NCBI GenBank assembly: GCA_963735465.1
Contig: CAVTLA010000001.1
Coordinates: 3,534,001 to 3,598,000 of the forward strand
Direction of reading: 5' to 3'
Origin: DASZHJ01 sp963735465
GTDB lineage: Bacteria; Pseudomonadota; Alphaproteobacteria; ATCC43930; CGMCC-115725
Length of the DNA: 64,000 nucleotides
Both the position numbers and the translations under genes were made by a program. The number at the start of each line of letters is the position of its first letter. Within the stretch, counting starts at the first letter, position 1. The notes beneath the pieces are model-generated. The model was not told the DNA's origin and did no database searches. It was given only the letters and a program-made list of their open reading frames with translations. Of this stretch, positions 1-8,177 are shown piece after piece.

Positions 1-1
1 C

Positions 2-964
2 CTGCGGCTGATCGCCGGCCTGGAGGAGGTGACGTCGGGCAAGATCGCCATCGGCGGGCACGAGGTCACCCACCTGCCGCCGGCCCGGCGCGGCGTCTCC
101 ATGGTGTTCCAGTCCTATGCCCTCTTTCCGCACCTGACCGTCGCCGAGAACATCCTCTTCGGCCTCCGGGTGCGCCGGGTCGGCCGCGACGAGCGCGACA
201 GCCGGCTCAAGCGGACGGCGGAGCTCCTGGGCCTCAGCCAGCTCCTGGCGCGGCGCCCGTCGCAGCTTTCCGGCGGCCAGCAGCAGCGCGTGGCGCTCGG
301 CCGCGCCCTCATCTCCGAGGCGCGGGTCTGCCTGATGGACGAGCCGCTCTCCAACCTCGACGCTCAGCTCCGCGGCGAGATGCGCCACGAGATCCGCACG
401 CTGCAGCAGAAGCTCGGCATCACCATGGCCTATGTAACCCATGACCAGACCGAGGCGATGACGATGGCGGACCAGGTCGTGCTGTTGCGGGACGGTCACA
501 TCGAGCAGGACGGCCCGCCCCACCTGCTCTACGCGCGGCCGGCGACGCTCTTCGCCGCCCGCTTCATCGGCACGCCGCCGATGAATACCCTGGTCCTCGC
601 GGACAGCCCGGCGGGCGCCATCATCCGCGGCACCGACGGGCCGCCGCTGCTGCGCCATCCCGGCGCCGGCCTGGTGCTGGGGGTGCGTCCGGAAGCGGTC
701 GTGGTCGATGCCGAGCGCGGCATTCCCGGGCGGGTGGAGAGCGTCGAATTCCTGGGCGCCGACAGCCTCGTCGCCTGCGCGCTTGGCAGCGAGCGCCTGG
801 TCGCCCGGTTTCCCGGGCGCGCCGAGATGACGCCGGGCTTGGGCGTGCGGCTCGCGTGGCGCGCGGAGGACGTGCATATTTTCGGCGCCGCCGACGGCGC
901 GCGCCGCGACGACCTGGCGCCGCTGGTGGTTGCCGGCAGCCAGCCGCTCGAGATCGCGATTTGA
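2..964 (+). CDS. ABC importer ATP-binding protein (sugar/glycerol-3-phosphate type), 5' end outside window
   Basis: This is the C-terminal part of a MalK/UgpC-like nucleotide-binding subunit that powers uptake across the inner membrane. The frame is open from the first bases, so the start codon and Walker A P-loop lie upstream. Visible in order are the Q-loop (VFQSYALFPHLT, near 105), the ABC signature LSGGQQQRVALGRAL (near 270), Walker B CLMDEPLSNLD (near 330), the H-loop THDQTEAM (near 440) and a roughly 150-residue TOBE-type regulatory domain containing LGVRPEAV. A binding protein and two permeases follow on the same strand, so it belongs to a carbohydrate-type importer operon. The substrate cannot be told from sequence. 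Confidence 0.93.
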   Translation: MRLIAGLEEVTSGKIAIGGHEVTHLPPARRGVSMVFQSYALFPHLTVAENILFGLRVRRVGRDERDSRLKRTAELLGLSQLLARRPSQLSGGQQQRVALGRALISEARVCLMDEPLSNLDAQLRGEMRHEIRTLQQKLGITMAYVTHDQTEAMTMADQVVLLRDGHIEQDGPPHLLYARPATLFAARFIGTPPMNTLVLADSPAGAIIRGTDGPPLLRHPGAGLVLGVRPEAVVVDAERGIPGRVESVEFLGADSLVACALGSERLVARFPGRAEMTPGLGVRLAWRAEDVHIFGAADGARRDDLAPLVVAGSQPLEIAI

Positions 965-1002
965 GTACGACAGCCTACGAAACATAACGGGGAGATTGGG
1001 CA

Positions 1003-2298
1003 ATGCGGGGGAATTGGGCTATTCGAGGGCTGCTGGGCGCCCTGGGGATGTTGGGTGCGCTGGCGGCGACGGGCGCCGCGCGGGCCGCGACCGATCTCAC
1101 CTTCTATTATCCGGTGGCGGTGGGCGGTCCCATCACCAAGATCATCGACGGCATGGTCACGGATTTTCAGAAGGAGAATCCCGACGTCGCCATCCACGCG
1201 ATCTATTCCGGCAGCTACCAGGACACCATCGCCAAGGCGCTGACGGCGGTGAAGGGTGGCGAGCCGCCGCACATCGCTGTGCTGCTGTCGACGGACATGT
1301 TCACTCTCATCGACGAGAAGGCGGTGGTCCCCTTCGACGAGGCGGTCAAGACCGACGACGACAAGAAGTGGATCGCCAGCTTCTATCCCGGCTTCATGGC
1401 CAACAGCCAGACCGGCGGCAAGACCTGGGGCATTCCGTTCCAGCGCTCCACCATCGTGGCGTACTGGAACAAGGACGCCTTCAAGGACGCCGGCCTCGAT
1501 CCCGACCAGGCGCCGCAGACCTGGGACGAACTGGTCGCCTTCGGCAAGAAGCTCACCAAGCGCGACAGCGCCGGCAACGTGACGCAGTGGGGCGTGCAGA
1601 TCCCCACCAGCGGCTTTCCCTATTGGCTGTTCCAGGGCCTCACCACCGAGAACGACGCCACGCTCATGAACAGCGCCGGCACCGAGACTTATTTCGACAA
1701 GCCCGGCGTGATCGAGGCGCTGCAATACCTGATCGACCTCTCGCAGAAGGACAAGGTGATGGCGCCGGGCATCCTGGAATGGGGCACGACGCCGAACGAC
1801 TTCTTCGAGCGCAAGGTCGCGATCATGTGGACCACGACGGGCAACCTCACCAACGTCAAGGCCAACGCCAAGTTTCCTTTCGGCGTGGCGATGCTGCCGG
1901 AGAAGAAGCGGCGAGGATCCCCGACCGGCGGCGGCAATTTCTACCTCTTCGCCAAGACCACGCCGGAGCAGCGCGCGGCGGCGCTCAAGTTCATCAAGTG
2001 GATGACGACGCCGGAGCGCGCGGCGGACTGGGGCATCGCCACGGGCTATGTCGCGACCCGGCCCGATGCCTGGGAGACGCCCGCCATGAAAGCCTATCTC
2101 GCGAGCTTCCCGCCCGCCGCGGTGGCGCGCGATCAGCTTCCTTTCGCGGTGGCCGAGCTCTCCACCCACGACAATCAGCGCGTCACCAAGGCCTTCAACG
2201 ACAATCTGCAAGCGGCGCTCACCGGCGCCAAGACGGCGGAGCAGGCGATGAAGGATGCCCAGCGCGAGGCGGACAGGCTGCTGCGGCCCTATCGGTGA
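1003..2298 (+). CDS. extracellular solute-binding protein, family 1 (carbohydrate ABC importer)
   Basis: Periplasmic substrate-binding lipoprotein-like or soluble receptor of 431 residues, the usual length for UgpB/MalE-type proteins. A signal peptide with a hydrophobic core spans about residues 8-27 and ends in AARA before ATDLTFYY. The mature part has the family layout: an N-terminal strand, a PFQRST...YWNKD segment in the middle, and GGGNFYLFAK followed by AALKFIKWMTTPERA near the C-terminus. It starts 38 bases after the ATPase gene, behind a GGGGAG ribosome site, and precedes the two permeases. The aromatic-rich N-terminus suggests glycerol-3-phosphate or sugar binding, but this is only inference. 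Confidence 0.9.
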   Translation: MRGNWAIRGLLGALGMLGALAATGAARAATDLTFYYPVAVGGPITKIIDGMVTDFQKENPDVAIHAIYSGSYQDTIAKALTAVKGGEPPHIAVLLSTDMFTLIDEKAVVPFDEAVKTDDDKKWIASFYPGFMANSQTGGKTWGIPFQRSTIVAYWNKDAFKDAGLDPDQAPQTWDELVAFGKKLTKRDSAGNVTQWGVQIPTSGFPYWLFQGLTTENDATLMNSAGTETYFDKPGVIEALQYLIDLSQKDKVMAPGILEWGTTPNDFFERKVAIMWTTTGNLTNVKANAKFPFGVAMLPEKKRRGSPTGGGNFYLFAKTTPEQRAAALKFIKWMTTPERAADWGIATGYVATRPDAWETPAMKAYLASFPPAAVARDQLPFAVAELSTHDNQRVTKAFNDNLQAALTGAKTAEQAMKDAQREADRLLRPYR

Positions 2299-2307
2299 AA
2301 CGAATGA

Positions 2308-2337
2308 CCCTCCCTCTCCCCGGCGGGGAGAGGGAGC
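2308..2337. repeat. palindromic CCCTCTCC hairpin between binding protein and permease
   Basis: A perfect 12-bp stem (CTCCCTCTCCCC at 2310-2321 pairing with GGGGAGAGGGAG at 2325-2336) with a 3-base loop lies ten bases after the stop codon. Related elements occur near 11693 and 29424, so this is a dispersed repeat. In this position it may act as an intra-operon attenuator or mRNA-stabilising hairpin, and its right arm supplies GGGAG just before a possible TTG start at 2342. Confidence 0.8.
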
Positions 2338-2359
2338 TCATTTGGAGAATTCGCTTCCC

Positions 2360-3238
2360 GTGAACCGCCGCTGGCAGATCCACGTCCAAGGCTGGCTGCT
2401 GCTGCTCCCCGCGGCGGTGCTTCTGGCGACGTTCACCCATTTCCCCACCGTCGCCACCTTCTGGGACAGCCTGTTCACGACACCCAAGGGCGACCGTGCG
2501 GCGAAGTTCATCGGGCTCGACAATTACCGAGACATGCTGGCGGACCCCGTCTTCTGGCAGGTGCTGGTCAACAACATCTGGTACGCGCTCGGCACCATTC
2601 CCGCCTCGATCGCGCTCGCGATCACGATGGCGCTCATCGTCAACGGGCGGATTTCCGGCCGATCGTTCCTGCGCCTCGCCTTTTTCACGCCGACGGTGCT
2701 GCCGATGATCGCCGTCGCCAATATCTGGCTGTTTTTCTATACGCCGGGCTACGGACTCCTCGACCAGGCCCTTGGCCTCGTTGGCCTGCAAGGGCGGAAC
2801 TGGCTCGGCAGCCGCGAGAGCGCCCTCGTCTGCGTGATGATGGTGTCGATCTGGAAGGAAGCCGGCTTTTTCATGATTTTCTACCTCGCGGCCCTGCAGC
2901 AGATCTCACCTACCCTCGGCGAGGCCGCGTCGATCGAGGGCGCGGGGCGCTGGTACTTCTTCCGCCGCATCACTTTTCCGCTGCTGATGCCGACGACGCT
3001 CTTCGTGCTGGTGAACGCGGTCATCAATTCGTTCCGGCTCATCGACCACATCGTGGTGATGACCCACGGTGGGCCCGACAATTCCAGCAGCCTGCTGCTC
3101 TATTACATCTTCGAAGTCGGCTTCAAATACTGGGACAGCGCCTACGCAGCGACCCTGACCATCGCGCTCCTGGCGATTCTGGGCAGCCTCGCGCTCCTGC
3201 AGTTCCTTATCCTCGAGCGCCGCGTGCACTATCAATGA
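2360..3238 (+). CDS. carbohydrate ABC transporter permease (UgpA/MalF type)
   Basis: Inner-membrane permease of about 292 residues with six predicted hydrophobic segments and the cytoplasmic EAA loop (EAASIEGAGRWYFFRRI, around bases 2920-2970) that docks onto the ATPase. I chose the GTG at 2360 (VNRRWQIHVQGW), which gives the usual family N-terminus. A TTG at 2342, closer to a GGGAG motif, would add six residues. The stop codon overlaps the next permease start (ATGA at 3235-3238), indicating translational coupling. It pairs with the downstream MalG-type permease. Confidence 0.9.
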   Translation: MNRRWQIHVQGWLLLLPAAVLLATFTHFPTVATFWDSLFTTPKGDRAAKFIGLDNYRDMLADPVFWQVLVNNIWYALGTIPASIALAITMALIVNGRISGRSFLRLAFFTPTVLPMIAVANIWLFFYTPGYGLLDQALGLVGLQGRNWLGSRESALVCVMMVSIWKEAGFFMIFYLAALQQISPTLGEAASIEGAGRWYFFRRITFPLLMPTTLFVLVNAVINSFRLIDHIVVMTHGGPDNSSSLLLYYIFEVGFKYWDSAYAATLTIALLAILGSLALLQFLILERRVHYQ

Positions 3239-4050
3239 GAGATCTCGGTCTCATGCGCTCGATCGAGACCGCCGGCGCCTGGGCACTGGCGCTGTTCTGG
3301 TTCCTGCCTTTGGCCTTCGCGGTCTGGACCGCGTTCCATCCCGGCGCCTATGCCGCCCATCTGGATCTCACGGCGCCGCTCACCTTGCAAAATTTCGCCG
3401 CGGCCTGGGACGCTGCGCCCTTCGCGCGCTACTTCCTCAACACCGTGGTGCTGGTGAGCATGGTGCTGGCGGCGCAGCTGGTGATCTGCGTCCTCGCCGC
3501 CTATGCCTTCGCCCGCTTCGCCTTCCTCGGCCGCAATCTCATGTTCGCCCTCGTGCTGGTGCAGCTCATGGTGGTGCCGGACGTGCTGCTGGTGGAGAAC
3601 TACCGCACTCTCAGCGGCCTCGGCATCCTCGACACCATCACCGGCGTCGGCCTCCCCTACATGGCCTCTGCCTTCGGCATCTTCCTGCTGCGCCAGACCT
3701 TCAAGGGCGTACCCCGGGAGCTCGACGAGGCCGCCCGCGTCGAGGGCGCCGGGCCCCTCACCATCCTCTGGCGCGTCTATGTCCCCCTGGCGCGGCCGGT
3801 CCTGGTGGCCTTCGGCCTGGTCTCCGTCAGCTTCCACTGGAACAACTTCCTCTGGCCGCTGATCGTGACCAATTCGGTCGAGACGCGGCCGGTCACCGTC
3901 GGCCTCGAGGTCTTCGCCAGCACCGATCAGGGCGTCGACTGGTCGATCATCACCGCGGCGACGCTCATGACCTCGGCGCCGCTCTTCCTGGCGTTCCTGG
4001 TCTTCCAGCGCCAGTTCGTCCAGAGCTTCATGCGCGCGGGCATCCGCTAG
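3235..4050 (+). CDS. carbohydrate ABC transporter permease (UgpE/MalG type)
   Basis: Second inner-membrane permease of the importer, 271 residues, six membrane segments. The EAA motif reads DEAARVEGAGPLTILWRVYVPLA (split around bases 3724-3795), with the G-x(9)-P spacing typical of MalG-type subunits. The start overlaps the stop of the preceding permease by four bases. It is the last importer gene; the next gene begins 79 bases later and is a cupin that may or may not be co-transcribed. Confidence 0.92.
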   Translation: MRDLGLMRSIETAGAWALALFWFLPLAFAVWTAFHPGAYAAHLDLTAPLTLQNFAAAWDAAPFARYFLNTVVLVSMVLAAQLVICVLAAYAFARFAFLGRNLMFALVLVQLMVVPDVLLVENYRTLSGLGILDTITGVGLPYMASAFGIFLLRQTFKGVPRELDEAARVEGAGPLTILWRVYVPLARPVLVAFGLVSVSFHWNNFLWPLIVTNSVETRPVTVGLEVFASTDQGVDWSIITAATLMTSAPLFLAFLVFQRQFVQSFMRAGIR

Positions 4051-4129
4051 ACCGGTTGCATTGGCGGAATTCCGGTTTGACCGGCACGCCCGCCAGCCTG
4101 ACAGTGGCCAATCGACGTCGGAGGCCGCG

Positions 4130-4693
4130 ATGGCGAGCGACTACAGCCTGACTGACCTCGTCCGCGCCATGCGGGAGGTGACGGCGCGGACCACGGATCC
4201 CCGCATCATCGTCCGGGAGCTGGGCGAGCCCGCCCGACGCTTCGCGGCGGCACCCGCGTGCCGCGCGCCGGAGTTCCGCAATGCAGACGAGACGCAGGGC
4301 TTCGGCATTTTCTTCCTCAACGAGGAGCCCGACCACACCCTCGCCGTCGTCGTGGCCTCGCTGCTGCCGGGACGCGCCCTGCCGCCGCACAATCATCGCA
4401 CCTGGGCGCTCGCCGTCGGCGTCGAGGGCAGCGAGACCAACGTCTCCTGGCGCCGCCTCGACGACGGCTCGCGGCCGGGATACGCGGAGATCGTGGAGAC
4501 CGGGCGCCAGATCGCCGGACCCGGCGACCTCCTCACCTTCATGCCCGACGACATCCACAGCGTGATCAACGAGACCCGCGCGATCTCCCTCTCTCTCAAC
4601 CTCTACGGGTTGAGCTTCCCCTACACTCACGCCAGCCGCTTCGATGCGGCCGCCCGGACCGCGGGACCGCTCATTCCCGATGCGCCGGTTTGA
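4130..4693 (+). CDS. cupin-fold metal-dependent protein (cysteine-dioxygenase-like superfamily)
   Basis: A 187-residue double-stranded beta-helix protein. The metal-binding motif appears as PPHNHRTW (His87, His89) and a later DDIHSV (His143), the arrangement seen in cysteine/thiol dioxygenase relatives and COG5553-type predicted metal enzymes. The ATG at 4130 is preceded by GGAGG with five bases of spacing, which decides the start over upstream in-frame codons. Its position directly after a sugar-type importer suggests a role in handling the imported compound, but no substrate is visible. The fold call is firm; the enzyme activity is not. Confidence 0.75.
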   Translation: MASDYSLTDLVRAMREVTARTTDPRIIVRELGEPARRFAAAPACRAPEFRNADETQGFGIFFLNEEPDHTLAVVVASLLPGRALPPHNHRTWALAVGVEGSETNVSWRRLDDGSRPGYAEIVETGRQIAGPGDLLTFMPDDIHSVINETRAISLSLNLYGLSFPYTHASRFDAAARTAGPLIPDAPV

Positions 4694-4905
4694 GGCACTG
4701 CGCGTCGCCTCGGCAATATTCGTAACCGGCTGATTTAACACCAATTTCTCCTTTCACCGGACCGCGCGTCGGTTAACGGCGGGTGTCATAAGTTGGGCCC
4801 GCGCCGATCGACGGAACCAATGGGCGGATTCCGGCTTCTGTCGCGTAGTCACCGCCAGCCGGTGACGCTCTCTGCCGCCGGTTTCCCTGTCGGAAGGAGT
4901 CCGCC

Positions 4906-5313
4906 ATGAGGCCGTTCGCTGCATCTCTGCTCACCGTCGCGCTCGTCGCCACAGGTCCACTCTCGGCGGTCGCCGTCGAGCGTACCCCCGCCGCCGCATT
5001 CCACGCGGCCATCGTCCGCGTCGATGACGACTTCACGCGCAAGCGGACGGAATACCAGGAGCGGGCGCAGCGGCAGATGGACGAATGGGGCCAGAAGATC
5101 AACCGCGCGGCCGAGAGCGCGAAGGAGAACGGCAAGCGCATGACCGAGGACGCCCAGGCTGAGCTCGACAAGGCCTGGACGGAGACTCGAGAGCAATGGG
5201 CAAAGCTGCAGCAGGCCAGCGCCGATGGCTGGGAGCGCACGCGCACCGCTTACGAGCGCGCCTCGCGCAAGATGCGGGAGGAGTGGAACAAGTTCTATCC
5301 CGAGAACGATTGA
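4906..5313 (+). CDS. hypothetical secreted alpha-helical protein
   Basis: A 135-residue protein of unknown function. Residues 1-23 form a signal peptide (MRPFAASLLTVALVATG, cleavage probably after AVAV). The mature part is highly charged and almost wholly helical with heptad-like spacing (RKRTEYQERAQRQMDEWG, TRTAYERASRKMREEWN), suggesting a periplasmic coiled coil. It starts behind AAGGAG with good spacing. A DUF1328 membrane peptide follows 63 bases later, and the pair may be an envelope-stress module. No known domain is recognised. Confidence 0.75.
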   Translation: MRPFAASLLTVALVATGPLSAVAVERTPAAAFHAAIVRVDDDFTRKRTEYQERAQRQMDEWGQKINRAAESAKENGKRMTEDAQAELDKAWTETREQWAKLQQASADGWERTRTAYERASRKMREEWNKFYPEND

Positions 5314-5376
5314 TCAGCGGGCAGCCCTCGGGCCTGGCGTCGCGTCGCGGTCATCAACTCTTGCAAGGAGACGATC

Positions 5377-5556
5377 ATGTTGGGCTGGGCGGTTACCTTC
5401 TTCATCATCGCGCTGATCGCGGGCGTGATGGGCTTCACGGGGATCTCGGTGGCGACGGCGCAGATCGCCCAGCTGCTGTTCTTCCTGTTCTTGATCCTGT
5501 TCGTGGTCTCGCTGGTGGTCTCGCTCGTGCGCGGCCGGGCCCCGCCCCTAGTCTGA
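5377..5556 (+). CDS. DUF1328 (UPF0391) small membrane protein
   Basis: A 59-residue protein beginning MLGWAVTFFIIALIAGVMGF, which is the characteristic start of the DUF1328/YtjA family: two hydrophobic segments (about residues 4-22 and 28-50) and a short basic tail. An AAGGAG ribosome site sits six bases before the ATG. The family is widespread in proteobacteria, often stress-associated, with no defined function. Its 3' end overlaps the convergent EamA gene by nine bases. Confidence 0.88.
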   Translation: MLGWAVTFFIIALIAGVMGFTGISVATAQIAQLLFFLFLILFVVSLVVSLVRGRAPPLV

Positions 5557-6453
5557 GGCAGCGGGAGACGTCCCTGGCGCTCGGCCGGGCCCCCGCACCG
5601 TCAGCAGGAGCCCGGCGAGGATGAGTGTGATGCTGGCAACGATCAGCGGCGTCACCGGATCGCCGAACGCCGCCACACTGGCGACATAGGCGAAGACCGG
5701 TGTCAGCAGCAGCCACTGCCCCGCGGTCCCCGCGGGCATGACGGCGAGGACCCGCGCCCAGCACCAATAGGCAAGCACGGTGGGCACGGTCCAATTGAAG
5801 ACGAAGACGGCGACCAGGGTTGTGCTCCAGACGATCGGACGATCCCAACCGAGCACCGCTGCCAAGCAGAGCAAGGGAATGCTGACCAGCAGCTGCCAGG
5901 CGGTCTGGGTCCAGACGTCGGAGCGCCAGGGCTGCCGTCGATAAAGAACGGCGCCCAGCGCCCAGACCACCGCACCGCCCAGCAGCAGCCCATTGCCGAG
6001 CAGCGTGCCGGGGTCGGTCCAATCGATCATGCCGGGTTCCATGTAGAGAAGGAGCCCGGCGAGGCTCACGGCCGCGCCGACGAGCTTCAGGCCGGAGATG
6101 CGCTGCCCTATCAGCCAGCGCTCCAACAGGATTGCCCAGATCTGCATCGTATAGGTCAGCACCACGGCGCGGCCCGCGGCCACGTAGTGCAATCCCAGGA
6201 TCCCAACGCTGAGCAGCACGGCGATCTGCAGCAGCCCGACCATCGCCAGCGGCCAGCGCTCCTCCGGCAGCGGCAGCAGGGGGCGCCGCGTCAGCACGAG
6301 AAAAGCCACGACAACCGCCGCCGCGCCGATCACCCGGAGCGCCGTGAAGACCGACGCCGGGATGTCGGCCACCACCAGCTTCATCAGGATCCAGTTGCCG
6401 CCCCAGGCGAGGATCGCCACCGCCAGGTAGAGCGGCGTCAGCCGCGACGTCAC
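5548..6453 (-). CDS. EamA/DMT-family transporter
   Basis: A 301-residue inner-membrane transporter of the drug/metabolite superfamily with ten predicted hydrophobic helices arranged as two EamA repeats (residues about 8-135 and 150-285). The N-terminus MTSRLTPLYLAVAILAWGGNW is typical. It lies 19 bases downstream of hyuB and is transcribed with hyuA-hyuB, so it probably moves the substrate or product of that enzyme. Direction and substrate cannot be inferred. Confidence 0.88.
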   Translation of the reverse strand: MTSRLTPLYLAVAILAWGGNWILMKLVVADIPASVFTALRVIGAAAVVVAFLVLTRRPLLPLPEERWPLAMVGLLQIAVLLSVGILGLHYVAAGRAVVLTYTMQIWAILLERWLIGQRISGLKLVGAAVSLAGLLLYMEPGMIDWTDPGTLLGNGLLLGGAVVWALGAVLYRRQPWRSDVWTQTAWQLLVSIPLLCLAAVLGWDRPIVWSTTLVAVFVFNWTVPTVLAYWCWARVLAVMPAGTAGQWLLLTPVFAYVASVAAFGDPVTPLIVASITLILAGLLLTVRGPGRAPGTSPAASD

Positions 6454-6472
6454 CGGTCGGCCGGATGCGGCC

Positions 6473-8164
6473 TCATTCCCGGCGACCTTCCCCGCCGTAG
6501 AGAATGCCGGCGGCGGGAGAGCTCACTTTTCCATTCCTGATGTCCGCCGCGACGCCGGCACGGGCACGCTCATGGGGATCGCCGTAGCCGCCGCCACCGG
6601 CGGTCTCCACGACGACGCGGTCGCCCTTGCGCAAGGTGGTCACGATCTTCGAGGGAATCTCCTCCTGGGTGCCGTCGGTGCGGTAGATGACCGAGCGGGC
6701 CCGGGCGCCCTCGCCGCCACCGGCAAGCCCGGCTGCCGCGCTGAAGTGGCGCTCGCCGCGATGGGAGAAGGACACTTCGCCGTCGAGCACCTCGTATTCC
6801 CGGATCACGCCAAGACCGCCGCGGAAGGCGCCGGCGCCGCCGGAGTCCGGGCGCAGCGCCACCTGGTGGATGCGGATCGGCGCCTCCATCTCCATCGCTT
6901 CCGCCGGCAGGTTCATGCAGTTGGTGGCATCGGTCTCGATGACGTCGACGCCGTCATGGCCGAGGCTGGCGCCGCTGCCGCCCGCCACCAGCTCGCCGAC
7001 GACGTAGCGCTGGCCGTTCCGATTGCGGCCGCCGAACGCCATCACCAGGAGCTCGCCAGCTGAGGACGCCGGCACCTTGCCCGGCAGCACCGGCGCCAAC
7101 GCGCCGATCATGCAAGTGGTGATGCGCTTGATGGTGGAGGTCCGCGCGTTCACCGGCGCCGGCTCCTCGGGATTGACGATGGATCCCTTGGGGAGCCTGA
7201 GCTCCACCGGCCGGAAGCAGCCGCCGTTGGTGGGAATGCGGGGATCGGTGAGGGCGCGCACGGCGAAGCACGCCGCCGCCAGCGAGCCCGAGGGCACGCA
7301 GTTGAGGGGCCCGCGCACCTGCGGGCTGGTACCCTCGAAATCGAAGGTGATGGTGCCGTCCTTGACGATGGCGGCCACCTCGATGCGGATCGGCTTGTCC
7401 AATTCGATGCCGTCGTTGTCGAGATAGTCGACGCAGCGGTAGACGCCTTCGGGGATGGCGCGGAGCGCCTTCCGCGTCATGGTCTCCGAGCGCAGCAGCA
7501 GCTCGTCGAAGATCGCCGCGAGCTGATTGTGGCCGTAGCGCTCCGCAAGCTCGACCAGGCGTCGGGACGCGACAGTGCAGGCGGCGACCTGGGCATTGAG
7601 ATCGCCCATGACGGTGTCGGGAATGCGCACGTTCTGCCGCAGCATCTTCACCAGCGTGTCATTGTACTGGCCGCCCTCGCGCAGCTTCAGCGGCGGGATG
7701 CGGAGACCTTCCTGGTAGATCTCGGTGGCGTTGGTAGGCACCGACCCCGCGGACATGCCGCCCACGTCCTGGTGATGGGTCATGGCACCGCCGAGCGCGA
7801 TCACCTGGCCGCGGTGGAAGATCGGCGTGATGACGGCGATGTCCGGGAGATGCGTCCCGCCCGTATAGGGATCGTTGAGAATGAAGGTGTCGCCGTCCCG
7901 CATCGTGTCGAGGGGATAGGCCTTCAGCACCTCCGCCACCGCGGGGATCAGGGTCGCGAGATGGATCGGGATCGAGCAGGATTGCGCCAGGGTGGTGCCG
8001 TCGGGGGTGAAGAGGCTCGCCGAGGCATCGAGCCCTTCCTTGACGATCGGCGAGAAGGAGCTGCGCAGCAAGGTCGACTGCATCTCATTGGCGATACCCT
8101 CGAGCTTGTGGCGCACCACCTCCACGGTGATGGGATCGAGTGCCTGGTCGCTGGGCATGGCCAT
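6473..8164 (-). CDS. hydantoinase B/oxoprolinase family protein (pair 1)
   Basis: A 563-residue HyuB-type subunit, the usual length. It begins with DPITVEVVRHKLEGIANEMQ and carries the family landmarks TDPRIPTNGGCFRPV, GGSGASLGHDGVD and, near the end, the glycine-rich ETAGGGGYGDP. With HyuA it forms an ATP-dependent enzyme acting on cyclic amides (N-methylhydantoin, 5-oxoproline) or, in carboxylase relatives, on ketones. It starts 13 bases after the hyuA stop, and EamA follows. Substrate specificity within the family cannot be read from sequence. Confidence 0.92.
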   Translation of the reverse strand: MAMPSDQALDPITVEVVRHKLEGIANEMQSTLLRSSFSPIVKEGLDASASLFTPDGTTLAQSCSIPIHLATLIPAVAEVLKAYPLDTMRDGDTFILNDPYTGGTHLPDIAVITPIFHRGQVIALGGAMTHHQDVGGMSAGSVPTNATEIYQEGLRIPPLKLREGGQYNDTLVKMLRQNVRIPDTVMGDLNAQVAACTVASRRLVELAERYGHNQLAAIFDELLLRSETMTRKALRAIPEGVYRCVDYLDNDGIELDKPIRIEVAAIVKDGTITFDFEGTSPQVRGPLNCVPSGSLAAACFAVRALTDPRIPTNGGCFRPVELRLPKGSIVNPEEPAPVNARTSTIKRITTCMIGALAPVLPGKVPASSAGELLVMAFGGRNRNGQRYVVGELVAGGSGASLGHDGVDVIETDATNCMNLPAEAMEMEAPIRIHQVALRPDSGGAGAFRGGLGVIREYEVLDGEVSFSHRGERHFSAAAGLAGGGEGARARSVIYRTDGTQEEIPSKIVTTLRKGDRVVVETAGGGGYGDPHERARAGVAADIRNGKVSSPAAGILYGGEGRRE

Positions 8165-8177
8165 CGCAATTCTCCCG